A stretch of DNA of 64,000 nt from Anaerolineaceae bacterium (GCA_020634165.1 JACKCF010000001.1:1860001-1924000), one strand, 5' to 3'; positions 18,094-27,842 are shown, counted from the stretch's first letter. The notes: a model not told the origin generated them from the letters alone. A program made the numbers and translations.

Positions 18094-20295
18094 CTAGCGT
18101 TGCTTCTTCAGCAGCACGATGCTCAAGGGTGGCAGCGTCAGGCTCATACTATGCTCGAAGTTATGCCAGTGCCAGGGCTCTGAGTGACGCCCGCCTTCAT
18201 TGCCGATGTTACCACCGCCATAGAACTCGGCATCGCTGTTGAGCAATTCTTCATAGAAGCCGCTTTCCGGTACGCCAATGCGATAGTTGTAGCGGATCAC
18301 GGGCGTAAAGTTGCACACCACCACAATGAAATCCTCACGGTCACGCGCATAGCGAATATAAGAGAACACGCTGTTTTCAGCATCATTCGCCTCAATCCAC
18401 TCAAAGCCTTCTGGCGCGACGTCTAGTTCATACAGCGGCGCTTCGTCCTTGTACAACTTATTGAGATCGCGTACCCATCGCTGCAATTCGCTGTGCGTTT
18501 CAAAATCCAGCAGATGCCAATCGAGGTTGCGCGCCTCGCTCCATTCGGCCCACTGTGCGATTTCCGCCCCCATGAAGTTCAGTTTTTTGCCTGGATGCGT
18601 GTATTGATACCCAAACAGCAGCCGCAGCGAAGCGAACTTTTGCCACCAATCACCTGGCATCTTGCCCATGAGTGAGCCTTTGCCATGTACCACCTCATCG
18701 TGGGAAAGTGAAAGCACGAAATTTTCGCTGAAGGCATACATCAAAGAGAAGGTCAGCTTGTTATGGTCGTACCGTCGATATACGGGGTCTTTTTGCATAT
18801 AAAACAGCGTGTCGTGCATCCAGCCCATATTCCACTTGAAGGTAAAGCCCAGGCCACCCACATAGGTCGGGCGTGATACCATCGGCCACGCTGTCGATTC
18901 CTCCGCGATGGTGATCGCTCCTGGTGCCTCAGCATGAATCACGGCATTGGCTTCTTTGAGGAAGTCAATCGCGGCCAGGTTTTCATTGCTGCCATACTGG
19001 TTGGCGATCCATTGCCCATCTTCCCTGGAAAAATCGAGATAGATCATCGACGACACCGCATCCACGCGCAGGCCATCAATATGGAATTCCTTCATCCAGT
19101 AAACGGCATTGGCAATCAGGAAGTTGCGGACCTCATTGCGGCCATAGTTAAAGATATACGTGCCCCAATCAGGATGCTCGCCCTGGCGCGGGTCTTCATG
19201 GCTGTACAGATGCGTCCCATCATAATAGCTGAGTGCCCAGCCATCTTTGGGGAAATGTGCTGGCACCCAATCGAGGATGACGCCGATGCCGCTTTGGTGG
19301 CACTGATCCACCAGATACATAAAATCCTGCGGCGAACCATAACGGCTGGTAGCGGCATAATAACCCGTCACCTGGTAGCCCCAACTGCCATCGAAAGGGT
19401 GCTCCGCGACTGGCATCAGCTCGATATGAGTATAGCCCATATCGACCACATAGGTCACCAACTGGTCAGCCAGCTCGCGATAAGTCAGCCACTCATCATC
19501 TTCATCGCGCCGCCACGAACCCAGATGCACCTCATAAATCGACATTGGTCCTTCGAGCGGATTTACCTGAGCGCGTTCCTCCATCCAGTCGTCGTCTTGC
19601 CACGCATACGTCGTAAGATCAACCACCACCGAGCCTGTCTTGGGGCGCATCTCAAAGTGGAAAGCATACGGATCGATTTTTTCTGCGGTGTAGCCCATAT
19701 TGTGTGACTTAATATGGAACTTGTAGATTGTCCATTCTTCCAACTCTGGAATAAAAAGTTCCCAGATGCCGCTGTTCTCATGACGAACCATCGGGTGCAT
19801 GCGCTCATCCCACTGGTTGAACAACCCCGTCACGCTGACGCGCTGTGCATTCGGTGCCCAGACAGCAAAATTGACGCCCTTTACACCATCAATTTCACGC
19901 AGATGGGCGCCCAGCTTTTCATAGATACGCAGATGCTTGCCTTCTGAAAACAGATACAGGTCAAATTCACTCAGCAATGGCCCAAAAGCATACGGGTCGT
20001 GCTGCTCGTAGGATTCGCCATTCTCTTGGGTGATTTTGTAGACATAGGGCACGGGATAATCCGTCTTGACGCGCGCTTCATACAATCCCACATCATGAAT
20101 GCGCTGCATGGTCGTCGCACGGGATTTACCCTCGACGTGGATTTTTACATCGCTTGCATATGGCTGGAAGGTTCTGAAGATGACATAGCCATCGCTATCG
20201 GGATGCGGTCCCAGAATATCCTGGGGCCGACCATGATCACCATGTACCAGGGCATTCATCGCGTCCTGATGGAGCGTAGTTGTAGATTGGGGCAT
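18094..20295 (-). CDS. glgB: 1,4-alpha-glucan branching enzyme
   Basis: The 733-aa enzyme introduces alpha-1,6 branches into glycogen. It has the long architecture: an N1 domain (about 15-110), a CBM48 domain (about 125-220, VNFAVWAPNAQRVSVTGLFN), a GH13 barrel, and a C-terminal beta domain. Barrel landmarks are WVPAHFPKDGWALSYYDGT, DGLRVDAVSSMIYLD with the nucleophile Asp, ITIAEESTAWP with the acid/base Glu, and LSHDEVVHGKGSL. All are characteristic of GlgB (GH13_9). No other glycogen gene is in the window, so the operon context is weak. The gene sits alone between two secreted-protein genes on the same strand. Confidence 0.96.
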   Translation of the reverse strand: MPQSTTTLHQDAMNALVHGDHGRPQDILGPHPDSDGYVIFRTFQPYASDVKIHVEGKSRATTMQRIHDVGLYEARVKTDYPVPYVYKITQENGESYEQHDPYAFGPLLSEFDLYLFSEGKHLRIYEKLGAHLREIDGVKGVNFAVWAPNAQRVSVTGLFNQWDERMHPMVRHENSGIWELFIPELEEWTIYKFHIKSHNMGYTAEKIDPYAFHFEMRPKTGSVVVDLTTYAWQDDDWMEERAQVNPLEGPMSIYEVHLGSWRRDEDDEWLTYRELADQLVTYVVDMGYTHIELMPVAEHPFDGSWGYQVTGYYAATSRYGSPQDFMYLVDQCHQSGIGVILDWVPAHFPKDGWALSYYDGTHLYSHEDPRQGEHPDWGTYIFNYGRNEVRNFLIANAVYWMKEFHIDGLRVDAVSSMIYLDFSREDGQWIANQYGSNENLAAIDFLKEANAVIHAEAPGAITIAEESTAWPMVSRPTYVGGLGFTFKWNMGWMHDTLFYMQKDPVYRRYDHNKLTFSLMYAFSENFVLSLSHDEVVHGKGSLMGKMPGDWWQKFASLRLLFGYQYTHPGKKLNFMGAEIAQWAEWSEARNLDWHLLDFETHSELQRWVRDLNKLYKDEAPLYELDVAPEGFEWIEANDAENSVFSYIRYARDREDFIVVVCNFTPVIRYNYRIGVPESGFYEELLNSDAEFYGGGNIGNEGGRHSEPWHWHNFEHSMSLTLPPLSIVLLKKQR

Positions 20296-20339
20296 ATGCG
20301 CAGTCCCGCGTAATTGTGAGCAAATGGTTATCTATACTG

Positions 20340-21239
20340 CTAGTCTACCGCGATCAGTGCAATGCTCGATGTCAATTGGCGGAAGAACGTCCCGGCAGCC
20401 GTCCCTGCTGGCACCTCTGCCCGGATGGCCCATATCCTATCGCCCTCACGACGGAGATACAAGCGCCCTTGTAAAGTCTCATCTTCCCCTTCAATTTGGT
20501 AGACGAGCATCAGCCAGCGATAATTCCCGATATAGCGCACATCGCTATCGAGTACCGTCATATCGTCGATGGAGTCAATGATCGAGCGCTGTACATCGAT
20601 CTGGGTCAGGGGCGCACAGGCGTCCGGGAACATAAAACTGCCGAAGTAAACAGTTCCAGCATCACCCTCATAGCCCAGCCAACCCGTATCTTCAATCGCT
20701 TCCCAGTCCGCAGGCAGCGTTCGCAACCATCCATCACTGATATTACTGATGAGCGAGGCCATATCCATTCTGCTGACTACTTCGCTATTGCTCAGCAGCG
20801 TATTCAGCAATATCTGAGTGTTTTCTGCTTGTGGGTCGAGTGTGACAAAATAAGGCCTGTCTTCAGCCAGGAACACAAAGCCATATTCTTGTATAGCATG
20901 GCTTTCTGGATCAAGGATGCCCACCCGCAGCACCCAGTCACGGCCCACCCGTACTGGCGTGAATATCTGGTCGAGCAGCATATTCTGGTCGCGCCCAATG
21001 CGCAGCGCCTGATCGCTCAGGGCATTGGCAGTGGCATCACCCTGGGCTGGATACAGCGTCCATTGTGTAGAAGTCATCTGTGCATCCAGCAATGCGTTGA
21101 CCAGTTCACAGGTCATCGTGTCTGCCTCTTGCGATTCTTGCGCACCCGTCAGCATAGGATTGGCCAATGACATCCACAACAAGCCGGTGCAGGCTGCGAC
21201 ACTAACGATTCGGATGATCCGCTTGCGATCAGTAAACAT
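20340..21239 (-). CDS. Secreted protein of unknown function
   Basis: I do not recognise this 299-aa protein. It opens with a basic stretch and a hydrophobic segment (IVSVAACTGLLWMSLANP) that looks like a signal peptide or anchor, cleaved perhaps after LTGAQ. The rest is a soluble alpha/beta sequence with few cysteines (one pair, Cys 43 and about Cys 207, could form a disulfide). The second half contains strands typical of a secreted beta-sheet domain, ending in RLYLRREGDRIWAIRAEVP. It is 44 bp upstream of glgB on the same strand, possibly co-transcribed, but nothing ties it to glycogen. A role in the envelope is the most that can be said. Confidence 0.7.
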   Translation of the reverse strand: MFTDRKRIIRIVSVAACTGLLWMSLANPMLTGAQESQEADTMTCELVNALLDAQMTSTQWTLYPAQGDATANALSDQALRIGRDQNMLLDQIFTPVRVGRDWVLRVGILDPESHAIQEYGFVFLAEDRPYFVTLDPQAENTQILLNTLLSNSEVVSRMDMASLISNISDGWLRTLPADWEAIEDTGWLGYEGDAGTVYFGSFMFPDACAPLTQIDVQRSIIDSIDDMTVLDSDVRYIGNYRWLMLVYQIEGEDETLQGRLYLRREGDRIWAIRAEVPAGTAAGTFFRQLTSSIALIAVD

Positions 21240-21459
21240 TTACGTACCGTATGAATAGCGTTTTGATCTCTTAATTCTAACGCAAAATTTTGTCATATGC
21301 TGCAATTTATGTTGCATTTCATTAGTCATTTTTGATCTGTTTGCCAGAGGTTGCCAACGCATCGTTAATGATAGTTGTCTGTGTCTCGCGCATTGCAAAA
21401 CACCTGCGCTCGTTAGATACTTACCCTGTCATTCACCAAGCAACGGAAGCACAGTCACC

Positions 21460-21999
21460 TTGACCAGATATGGCCGTTTCATCGCTATCGAAACGCTTTC
21501 TGACGATCTGCAAAAAATCCAGCGGGGTTTGCAGGATGGTCTCCAGCATGCGGATGTCGTTATCGTCGCGACGCCATCTTCAGGTGATCTCGGCGTGTTG
21601 CAGCAAGCCCGCACCAATGAAAATCCCAATTGGCTGGAGCGCATTTACGGTGGCCTGGCTGATTTGCACGACTTCGCGGAATGCGAAGGGGGCATATTAT
21701 CATACCTGGAGCAGGGCAGGCATGTCATCTGTATCGGCTATCGACATACTCTTGGCGCGATGTATTTGCCAGACGAACGCCAGCTAGACTGGTACCGCAC
21801 GACTGCCATGCAGCTCCCACAGCCAGATGCCTCCGTCGTTTTGTTGCCCGCTGATGTCAGCGGTGCGCATGTTCGTCGTTTACAACAGCTTGCCGCTCAC
21901 GAACCCAATCATTCTACAGTGGAATTTACCCATAATAACTTGCAGCCCCTGATCGCGGCTGTCGAGTTGTTGCTCCCAGCGCCAGGAGGTAGCCAGTGA
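21460..21999 (+). CDS. Degenerate thymidylate-kinase paralogue lacking the P-loop
   Basis: This 179-aa protein aligns along its length with the dTMP kinase encoded just downstream, but the catalytic motifs are gone. GRFIAIETLSDDLQKIQ stands where the kinase has GKFIVLEGLDGAGTTTQ. VIVATPSSGDLGVLQQAR matches TIATREPTDNAWGRQAR without the Arg-Glu pair, and CIGYRHTLGAMY matches VSDRYLFSYLAY without the Asp-Arg. LPQPDASVVLLPAD matches LPLPDLTIYVKVPAE. It is therefore probably a pseudoenzyme formed by tandem duplication, perhaps a regulator or partner of the true kinase. The start is a TTG with GGAAG 10 bp upstream; no ATG is available in frame nearby. The stop overlaps the GTG start of tmk (GTGA), so both are translated together. 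Confidence 0.75.
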   Translation: MTRYGRFIAIETLSDDLQKIQRGLQDGLQHADVVIVATPSSGDLGVLQQARTNENPNWLERIYGGLADLHDFAECEGGILSYLEQGRHVICIGYRHTLGAMYLPDERQLDWYRTTAMQLPQPDASVVLLPADVSGAHVRRLQQLAAHEPNHSTVEFTHNNLQPLIAAVELLLPAPGGSQ

Positions 22000-22628
22000 C
22001 CAAACAGCTATCTATCCCAGGGAAATTCATTGTGCTGGAAGGTCTGGATGGTGCTGGCACGACCACCCAGTGCGAACGACTGACCGCCTGGGGCCAGCAG
22101 CAGGGCTTCCATACTATCGCCACCCGTGAACCAACCGACAATGCTTGGGGGCGACAGGCGCGCCGTGCCTTACGCGGGGAATTACCGCTGTCGCCATTGG
22201 CGCTTGCTTTTACCTTCATGGCGGACCGTGCCCATCACGTTGGCATACTGGCGCAGCAGTCCCAACCGGAAAACAGCCTGATCGTATCGGATCGCTACTT
22301 GTTCTCTTATCTCGCGTACCAGCAGATCGACGCTGCCAAGCCGCTGGATTGGTTTATAGAAACAGCCCAGCCTTTGCCACTGCCTGATCTGACGATCTAC
22401 GTCAAAGTTCCGGCTGAACGCTGCGTGGAACGTATGCAGACGGGTCGCACGCAGATAGAGCGTTTTGAGCGCTTGGCTACCTTGCAACAGGTAGAAGCAG
22501 CATACGAACGGGTTTTTGCTGCCTATGATGCACGCTGCAAAATTGCCTGGATCGATGGTGACCGTTCAGTTGAGGCAGTTGAGGCGGATGTGATTCAGGC
22601 AGTCCAGGCGATGCTGTCCAATTCCTAG
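21996..22628 (+). CDS. tmk: Thymidylate kinase with atypical P-loop
   Basis: The 210-aa protein phosphorylates dTMP to dTDP. Recognisable parts are FIVLEGLDGAGTTTQCERL (about 12-30), ATREPTDN with the Arg-Glu of the dTMP site, FMADRAHHV, and VSDRYLFSYLAYQ with the conserved Asp-Arg-Tyr. The Walker A lysine is replaced: the loop reads GLDGAGTTTQ where most kinases have GxGKTT or GxGKST. Such variants occur among annotated bacterial and archaeal Tmk proteins as I recall, so activity is still likely. The start is GTG overlapping the upstream stop. It is the second gene of a tandem pair and lies 101 bp before mutA. Confidence 0.85.
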   Translation: MTKQLSIPGKFIVLEGLDGAGTTTQCERLTAWGQQQGFHTIATREPTDNAWGRQARRALRGELPLSPLALAFTFMADRAHHVGILAQQSQPENSLIVSDRYLFSYLAYQQIDAAKPLDWFIETAQPLPLPDLTIYVKVPAERCVERMQTGRTQIERFERLATLQQVEAAYERVFAAYDARCKIAWIDGDRSVEAVEADVIQAVQAMLSNS

Positions 22629-22729
22629 AATCGGGATGTTGTCATGGTTTTTGGCCTGTTATTTGGCAGCAAATCCTGCGGCTGATTTTGTTAGAATAGA
22701 AGTAAGTAAATTGCCCTGAGGTCGTAACC

Positions 22730-24655
22730 ATGCCGCTGACTTTTGATGAGTTCCCAGTACCTACCCTAGACGAGTGGCGCAAAGTTGCAGAAGCATCTTT
22801 GAAGGGCAAACCCTTCGATACGCTCATCACGGAAACAATCGAAGGTATTGACCTGCGGCCTCTGTATGATGCCAGCCACATCGAACTCCTCACGCAGCGG
22901 CTGGCGATGCCTGCGCCAACCGCCAACCCTGTGCCCTGGCACATTGCCCAAACCTTATCGCCTGACCTTGATCCAGAAGCATTCCATCAGCATTTACAGA
23001 CTGCGCTCGAAAACGGTCAGACGGCTGTCTCGCTCGATTACAGCCCTTCGGTTCCCTGGCTAAACCAACTGAGTCGCCTTGAAGCGGCTTTGGCCGTTGT
23101 CAATTGGTCGCAGTTCCCTTTATACATACGAACGGGCCTCAACGGCTTACCCTTACTGGCAATGATTCACGCGTCGCGCAAAATAAATCCTCAATCGGGT
23201 TACATTGGTGATGATCCCTATGCACTGCAAACACGCTATGACGATCCCTTGCCTCGGCGACAAGTGCTTGATTTCATCGCTCAGGCGACGACCGCTTCTA
23301 CGGCCAACGAGATGGGGACGCTGCTTGTTCGTGGCGATGTTTATCAGGATAGTGGCGCACATGCGGTTCAGGAACTGGCCTTTGTGCTGGCATCAGCCGT
23401 CCAGCAGATTCGCGATATGCAGGCCCGTGATGTTCCCGCACAAACAGCCTTCCGAAAAATGCACTTGCTCATCGCCATTGGTCCGCAGTTCTTCACAGAG
23501 ATAGCTAAACTGCGCGCACTGCGTTGGCTCTGGTCCCAGATTGTGACTGCATTCGGATTGGATGTCGCTGACTATCCGCCGCATATCCATGCCCGTTCTG
23601 CTCAGTGGAATAAAACACGCCTCGATGCCCATACCAATCTCCTGCGCACCACGACTGAGGGCATTGCTGCGACAGTCGCTGGCGTCGAAAGTCTGGAACT
23701 TTTTGCGTTTGATGCTCTTTGTGCAGACAAGGGCACCTTCTCTGAGCGGCTCGCGCGCAATCAGCAGATCATCATGCAGCAGGAAGCCCATCTCGCCCAA
23801 GTCGCAGACTCGGCTGCTGGTTCTTATTATGTCGAGTGCCTGACTGACCAACTGGCCCAACACGCCTGGACGCTCTTCCAGCAGGTGGAAGCAAAAGGTG
23901 GCTTTGCCGAAGCGGTAAAAACAGGGTGGGTGCAGTCCCACATCAACGAGACACGTCAACTTCGGGAAAAGCGCATCATGAAGCGCCAGGATGTGCTCAT
24001 CGGTGTCAATCTATATGCCAATCTTGACGAATCCGTGCCGTCGCCACAGGTCAAAACATCAGACGTAGGGATAACCGAGTCGAACCTGAAAGTGGCCAAC
24101 TACTCGGATGCGAAAAAGGCGCTGTCGAAAGGCGCACACGTACCCGATGTTGCCGTTTCACTTGGCTTACATGTAGCTGCAACGCTTCGGCATGGGTGCC
24201 ATGCCGCCGCCTATTTTGAATCCCTCCGCGATAACATGGCCGCTTATCACCACCAGACAGGCCAGGTGCCGCGCATCTTCCTGATGAACATGGGATCACC
24301 TGTATCTTATAAAGTCCGTGCCGATTTTGTCCGCAGCTTTCTGGAAGTCGGCGGCTTTGACGTCATTGACCAGGGCGGGTTCGATACCATCGGTTCAGCT
24401 ATAAAGGCTGTTGTCGATGCCAATGTACAGGCTGCTGTTATCTGCTCGACTGATGCCCTCTACAAAGAAATCGTGGAGCCGCTTGCCAGGAGCCTCAAGC
24501 ACGTCCAATCCGATATTCGGGTCATCTTAGCGGGATATCCGCCCGATGAAGTCCCCGACTTTGAAACATATGGCATCGATGCCTTCATTCATGCTCAGGC
24601 CAATATCTACGCAATTAACCAGCAGCTACAAGAATGGTTGGGGGTCAGCTCATGA
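22730..24655 (+). CDS. mutA: Methylmalonyl-CoA mutase, small (non-catalytic) subunit
   Basis: This 641-aa protein has the TIM-barrel plus B12-domain architecture of methylmalonyl-CoA mutase. In the C-terminal domain the cobalamin ligand motif DxHxxG is absent: the corresponding segment reads FLMNMGSPVSYKVRADFV. Such degenerate copies form the alpha/beta heterodimer with a catalytic partner, encoded here by the next gene. The complex interconverts R-methylmalonyl-CoA and succinyl-CoA, linking propionate and branched-chain amino acid breakdown to the TCA cycle. GAGG lies about 8 bp before the ATG. Its TGA overlaps the mutB ATG. Confidence 0.92.
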   Translation: MPLTFDEFPVPTLDEWRKVAEASLKGKPFDTLITETIEGIDLRPLYDASHIELLTQRLAMPAPTANPVPWHIAQTLSPDLDPEAFHQHLQTALENGQTAVSLDYSPSVPWLNQLSRLEAALAVVNWSQFPLYIRTGLNGLPLLAMIHASRKINPQSGYIGDDPYALQTRYDDPLPRRQVLDFIAQATTASTANEMGTLLVRGDVYQDSGAHAVQELAFVLASAVQQIRDMQARDVPAQTAFRKMHLLIAIGPQFFTEIAKLRALRWLWSQIVTAFGLDVADYPPHIHARSAQWNKTRLDAHTNLLRTTTEGIAATVAGVESLELFAFDALCADKGTFSERLARNQQIIMQQEAHLAQVADSAAGSYYVECLTDQLAQHAWTLFQQVEAKGGFAEAVKTGWVQSHINETRQLREKRIMKRQDVLIGVNLYANLDESVPSPQVKTSDVGITESNLKVANYSDAKKALSKGAHVPDVAVSLGLHVAATLRHGCHAAAYFESLRDNMAAYHHQTGQVPRIFLMNMGSPVSYKVRADFVRSFLEVGGFDVIDQGGFDTIGSAIKAVVDANVQAAVICSTDALYKEIVEPLARSLKHVQSDIRVILAGYPPDEVPDFETYGIDAFIHAQANIYAINQQLQEWLGVSS

Positions 24656-26802
24656 CCACAAATCCCGATTTTTCCAAGATTGATTACAGGCATATCACAC
24701 CGGACACCCAATCTGCCCCAGTCGATACAGAACCCTGGCATACCCTGGAACAGATCGACGTGAAGCCAATATATAGTGATGGCGATATAGCCGACCTGCC
24801 GCACACAGGCTATGTATCCGGCATACCGCCATTCTTGCGCGGACCGTATCCGGCGATGTATATCGTCCGCCCTTGGACCATCCGTCAGTATGCGGGTTTT
24901 TCCACTGCGGAAGACAGCAACGCCTTTTATCGTCGCAACCTCGCCGCTGGCCAGAAGGGCCTTTCCGTTGCCTTCGATCTGGCGACCCATCGTGGCTACG
25001 ATTCGGACAATCCGCGTGTAATCGGCGATGTCGGCATGGCTGGCGTCGCTATCGATTCCCTGGTGGATATGCAAATCCTCTTTGATGGCATCCCCCTGGA
25101 TCAGATGTCCGTCTCGATGACGATGAACGGCGCGGTCCTGCCCATCATGGCCTTTTATATCGTCGCCGCGGAAGAGCAGGGCGTTTCGCCGGAAAAACTG
25201 GCAGGTACCATTCAGAACGACATCCTGAAAGAATACATGGTCCGCAACACCTATATCTATCCACCTGGGCCATCCATGCGCATCATTGGCGACATCTTCG
25301 CCTATACAGCGGAATATATGCCCAAGTTCAACAGCATCAGCATTTCTGGCTACCACATCCAGGAAGCAGGCGGCACGGCTGACATCGAACTGGCCTACAC
25401 CCTGGCCAATGGCCTCGAATACATCCGTGCTGGCTTACAGGCGGGCCTTGATATCGATACCTTTGCGCCGCGCCTCTCATTCTTCTGGGGCATCGGCATG
25501 AACTACTTCATGGAAATTGCCAAGATGCGCGCCGCGCGCCTGCTTTGGACCAAAATCATCAAGCAGTTCAATCCCCAGGACGAGCGCTCGATGATGTTGC
25601 GCACCCATTGTCAGACTTCCGGCTGGAGCCTGACTGAGCAAGACCCCTTTAACAACGTGACCCGCACCGCCATAGAAGCGATGGCCGCTGTTCTTGGCCA
25701 TACCCAATCGCTGCATACCAACGCCCTCGACGAAGCCATCGCCCTCCCGACCGATTTTTCCGCACGGATAGCCCGTAATACGCAGCTTTACCTGCAACAC
25801 GAAACAGGTATCACCAATGTGGTTGATCCCTGGGGTGGCTCGTATTATGTCGAGTCGCTCACGGCCCAATTGGCGGAACGCGCCTGGGCGCACATTCAGG
25901 AAATTGAAGAGTTAGGCGGCATGGCAAAAGCCCTGGAAACAGGCTTGCCCAAGATGCGCATTGAAGAAGCCGCTGCCCGCCGTCAGGCCCAGATCGACAG
26001 CGGCCAGGAGGCCATTGTCGGTGTCAATCTCTACCCGCCAGATCATGCCACCGAAATTGACCTGCTCGAAGTTGATAACTCCGCTGTGCGCCAGGCCCAG
26101 GTCGCTCGCTTGGCCTACCTGCGCGAAAATCGTGATGAAGCCGCTGTCCGCGCTGCCATAGAATCACTGTCCGCAAGTGCTAAAACAGGCGAGGGCAACC
26201 TGCTCGATCTGGCCGTCAAAGCGGCTCGTGCCCGTGCCAGCCTCGGTGAAATCTCCAACGCGCTGGAAAGTGCCTGGGGACGTCATCAAGCCACCATCCG
26301 TTCGATAGCCGGGGTCTACAGCACCGAATTTGGTGAAGACGCGCAAATTCAGCAGGTGCGGGAACGCGCCACCACCTTCGAGTTACAGGAAGGTCGCCGA
26401 CCGCGTATTCTCGTCGCCAAGATGGGGCAGGATGGTCATGATCGTGGTGCCAAGGTCATCGCGACCGCCTTCGCGGACCTCGGCTTCGACGTGGATATTG
26501 GTCCCTTGTTCCAGACGCCCGATGAAGTGGCACGTCAGGCCATCGAAAATGATGTGCATATTGTCGGCATCAGTTCCCTGGCAGGCAGTCACAAAACGCT
26601 GCTGCCACAGCTTGTAGCGGAACTCGCCGCACAGGGTCGCCCGGATATTCTCGTCGTGATTGGCGGTGTCATTCCCGCCAAAGACTACGCCTTCCTCTAT
26701 GAGCAGGGCGCTTCGGCCATCTTCGGCCCTGGCACGGTGATCCCAGCGGCAGCGCTCAGAGTGCTGGACGCATTGCAATCACAACTGGCCGATATGGCCT
26801 AA
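24652..26802 (+). CDS. mutB: Methylmalonyl-CoA mutase, large (catalytic) subunit
   Basis: The 716-aa catalytic subunit contains the substrate-binding barrel: YPAMYIVRPWTIRQYAGFST near residue 70-89, then FDLATHRGYDSDNPRV, and later RTHCQTSGWSLTEQDPFNN. The C-terminal cobalamin domain has the His ligand in KMGQDGHDRGAKVIA and the SSLAGSHKTLLPQL and GGVIP loops. All elements for adenosylcobalamin-dependent rearrangement of methylmalonyl-CoA are therefore present. The start at 24652 overlaps the mutA stop (ATGA); an ATG 18 bp upstream lies within mutA. meaB follows after 8 bp, forming a mutA-mutB-meaB operon. Confidence 0.97.
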   Translation: MTTNPDFSKIDYRHITPDTQSAPVDTEPWHTLEQIDVKPIYSDGDIADLPHTGYVSGIPPFLRGPYPAMYIVRPWTIRQYAGFSTAEDSNAFYRRNLAAGQKGLSVAFDLATHRGYDSDNPRVIGDVGMAGVAIDSLVDMQILFDGIPLDQMSVSMTMNGAVLPIMAFYIVAAEEQGVSPEKLAGTIQNDILKEYMVRNTYIYPPGPSMRIIGDIFAYTAEYMPKFNSISISGYHIQEAGGTADIELAYTLANGLEYIRAGLQAGLDIDTFAPRLSFFWGIGMNYFMEIAKMRAARLLWTKIIKQFNPQDERSMMLRTHCQTSGWSLTEQDPFNNVTRTAIEAMAAVLGHTQSLHTNALDEAIALPTDFSARIARNTQLYLQHETGITNVVDPWGGSYYVESLTAQLAERAWAHIQEIEELGGMAKALETGLPKMRIEEAAARRQAQIDSGQEAIVGVNLYPPDHATEIDLLEVDNSAVRQAQVARLAYLRENRDEAAVRAAIESLSASAKTGEGNLLDLAVKAARARASLGEISNALESAWGRHQATIRSIAGVYSTEFGEDAQIQQVRERATTFELQEGRRPRILVAKMGQDGHDRGAKVIATAFADLGFDVDIGPLFQTPDEVARQAIENDVHIVGISSLAGSHKTLLPQLVAELAAQGRPDILVVIGGVIPAKDYAFLYEQGASAIFGPGTVIPAAALRVLDALQSQLADMA

Positions 26803-26810
26803 CAGTACGC

Positions 26811-27842
26811 ATGACTGACGACCAACCAGCCCGTAATCGCCTGACCACTGCTGACTATGTCGAAGGTGTGCTTGCAGGCGACCGCGCTATGCTGGCCCGT
26901 GCCATCACCCTGATAGAAAGTACCGTTCCTGCTTACATGGAACAGGCGCAGGCTGTTCTCCAGGCATTGATGCCCCATACGGGCAAGTCGATTCGTGTCG
27001 GTATAACAGGCGTCCCTGGAGCAGGTAAAAGCACCCTGATCGAAGCGCTTGGCCTGATGCTGGCGGAACAGGGCCATCGTGTCGCTGTCCTGGCGGTCGA
27101 TCCATCGAGCACATTATCAGGCGGCAGCATCCTCGGTGACAAAACCCGTATGACCGCTTTATCTCGCCACCCGAATGCCTTTATTCGGCCCAGTCCCACA
27201 CGCGGAACGCTCGGTGGTGTCACCAGCGTCAGTCGCGAAACGATCTTTCTCTGCGAAGCGGCCGGCTATGACGTCATCCTTGTAGAAACAGTTGGCACAG
27301 GCCAGAGTGAAGTCGCTGTTCGCTCAATGGTTGATTTTCTGCTGCTGGTGCTGATTGCTAGAGCCGGCGACGATCTGCAAGGCATGAAAAAAGGCACCGT
27401 CGAACTGGCGGATGCTATTGTCATCAACAAGGCCGATGGCGATAACGTTGCTGCCGCCCAATCAGCCCGTGCGGAGTATGACCGCATTCTGCATGTTGCG
27501 CGGTCGATCACCCTCGGATGGACCCCACGCGCTTACACCTGTTCTGCCCAGACAAATGCGGGCATCCCGCAGCTTTGGGAAGTCGTACAACAGTTCATTG
27601 ACATCACCCAATCCAATGGATTTTTCGAGAAGCGCCGCCAGCAGCAGCTTGCTGATTGGCTCAACGATCTGGTTCAGCAGCGTGTGATGCAGGCGTTCTT
27701 TGGCAGTCAACTACTTCAGACAGCCTTAACCAGCCTTCGCCAACAAGTCCTCGCTGGCGACTTAACCGCCCAGACCGCCGCCAATGAGCTTCTCCGCTGG
27801 CTGATCATCACCCCACCACCAGATAAGGACGAATCCACATAA
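26811..27842 (+). CDS. meaB: Methylmalonyl-CoA mutase-associated GTPase MeaB
   Basis: The 343-aa G3E-family P-loop GTPase carries GITGVPGAGKSTLIEALG (about 64-81), VAVLAVDPSSTLSGGSILGD, and the Mg-binding VETVGTGQSE switch region. The guanine specificity motif NKAD occurs at about residue 204. MeaB escorts adenosylcobalamin into the mutase and protects the enzyme from inactivation by GTP-dependent gating. Its position 8 bp after mutB confirms the role. Length is normal for the family. The 127-bp gap to lutB contains a TATGAT box at 27881-27886 in an AT-rich context, a possible -10 for the following lut genes. Confidence 0.95.
   Translation: MTDDQPARNRLTTADYVEGVLAGDRAMLARAITLIESTVPAYMEQAQAVLQALMPHTGKSIRVGITGVPGAGKSTLIEALGLMLAEQGHRVAVLAVDPSSTLSGGSILGDKTRMTALSRHPNAFIRPSPTRGTLGGVTSVSRETIFLCEAAGYDVILVETVGTGQSEVAVRSMVDFLLLVLIARAGDDLQGMKKGTVELADAIVINKADGDNVAAAQSARAEYDRILHVARSITLGWTPRAYTCSAQTNAGIPQLWEVVQQFIDITQSNGFFEKRRQQQLADWLNDLVQQRVMQAFFGSQLLQTALTSLRQQVLAGDLTAQTAANELLRWLIITPPPDKDEST

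Noticed and set aside
18934..19707. 257-codon open frame on the plus strand
   Set aside because: It is antisense to glgB, whose domains and motifs are complete; the translated sequence has no recognisable family.
20340..21239. Secreted protein as a glycogen-related enzyme because of glgB next to it
   Set aside because: No carbohydrate-active motif is visible; adjacency alone is not enough.
24607..25356. 249-codon minus-strand frame antisense to mutB
   Set aside because: It lies fully opposite a well-supported catalytic subunit and shows only the low-complexity pattern of antisense translation.
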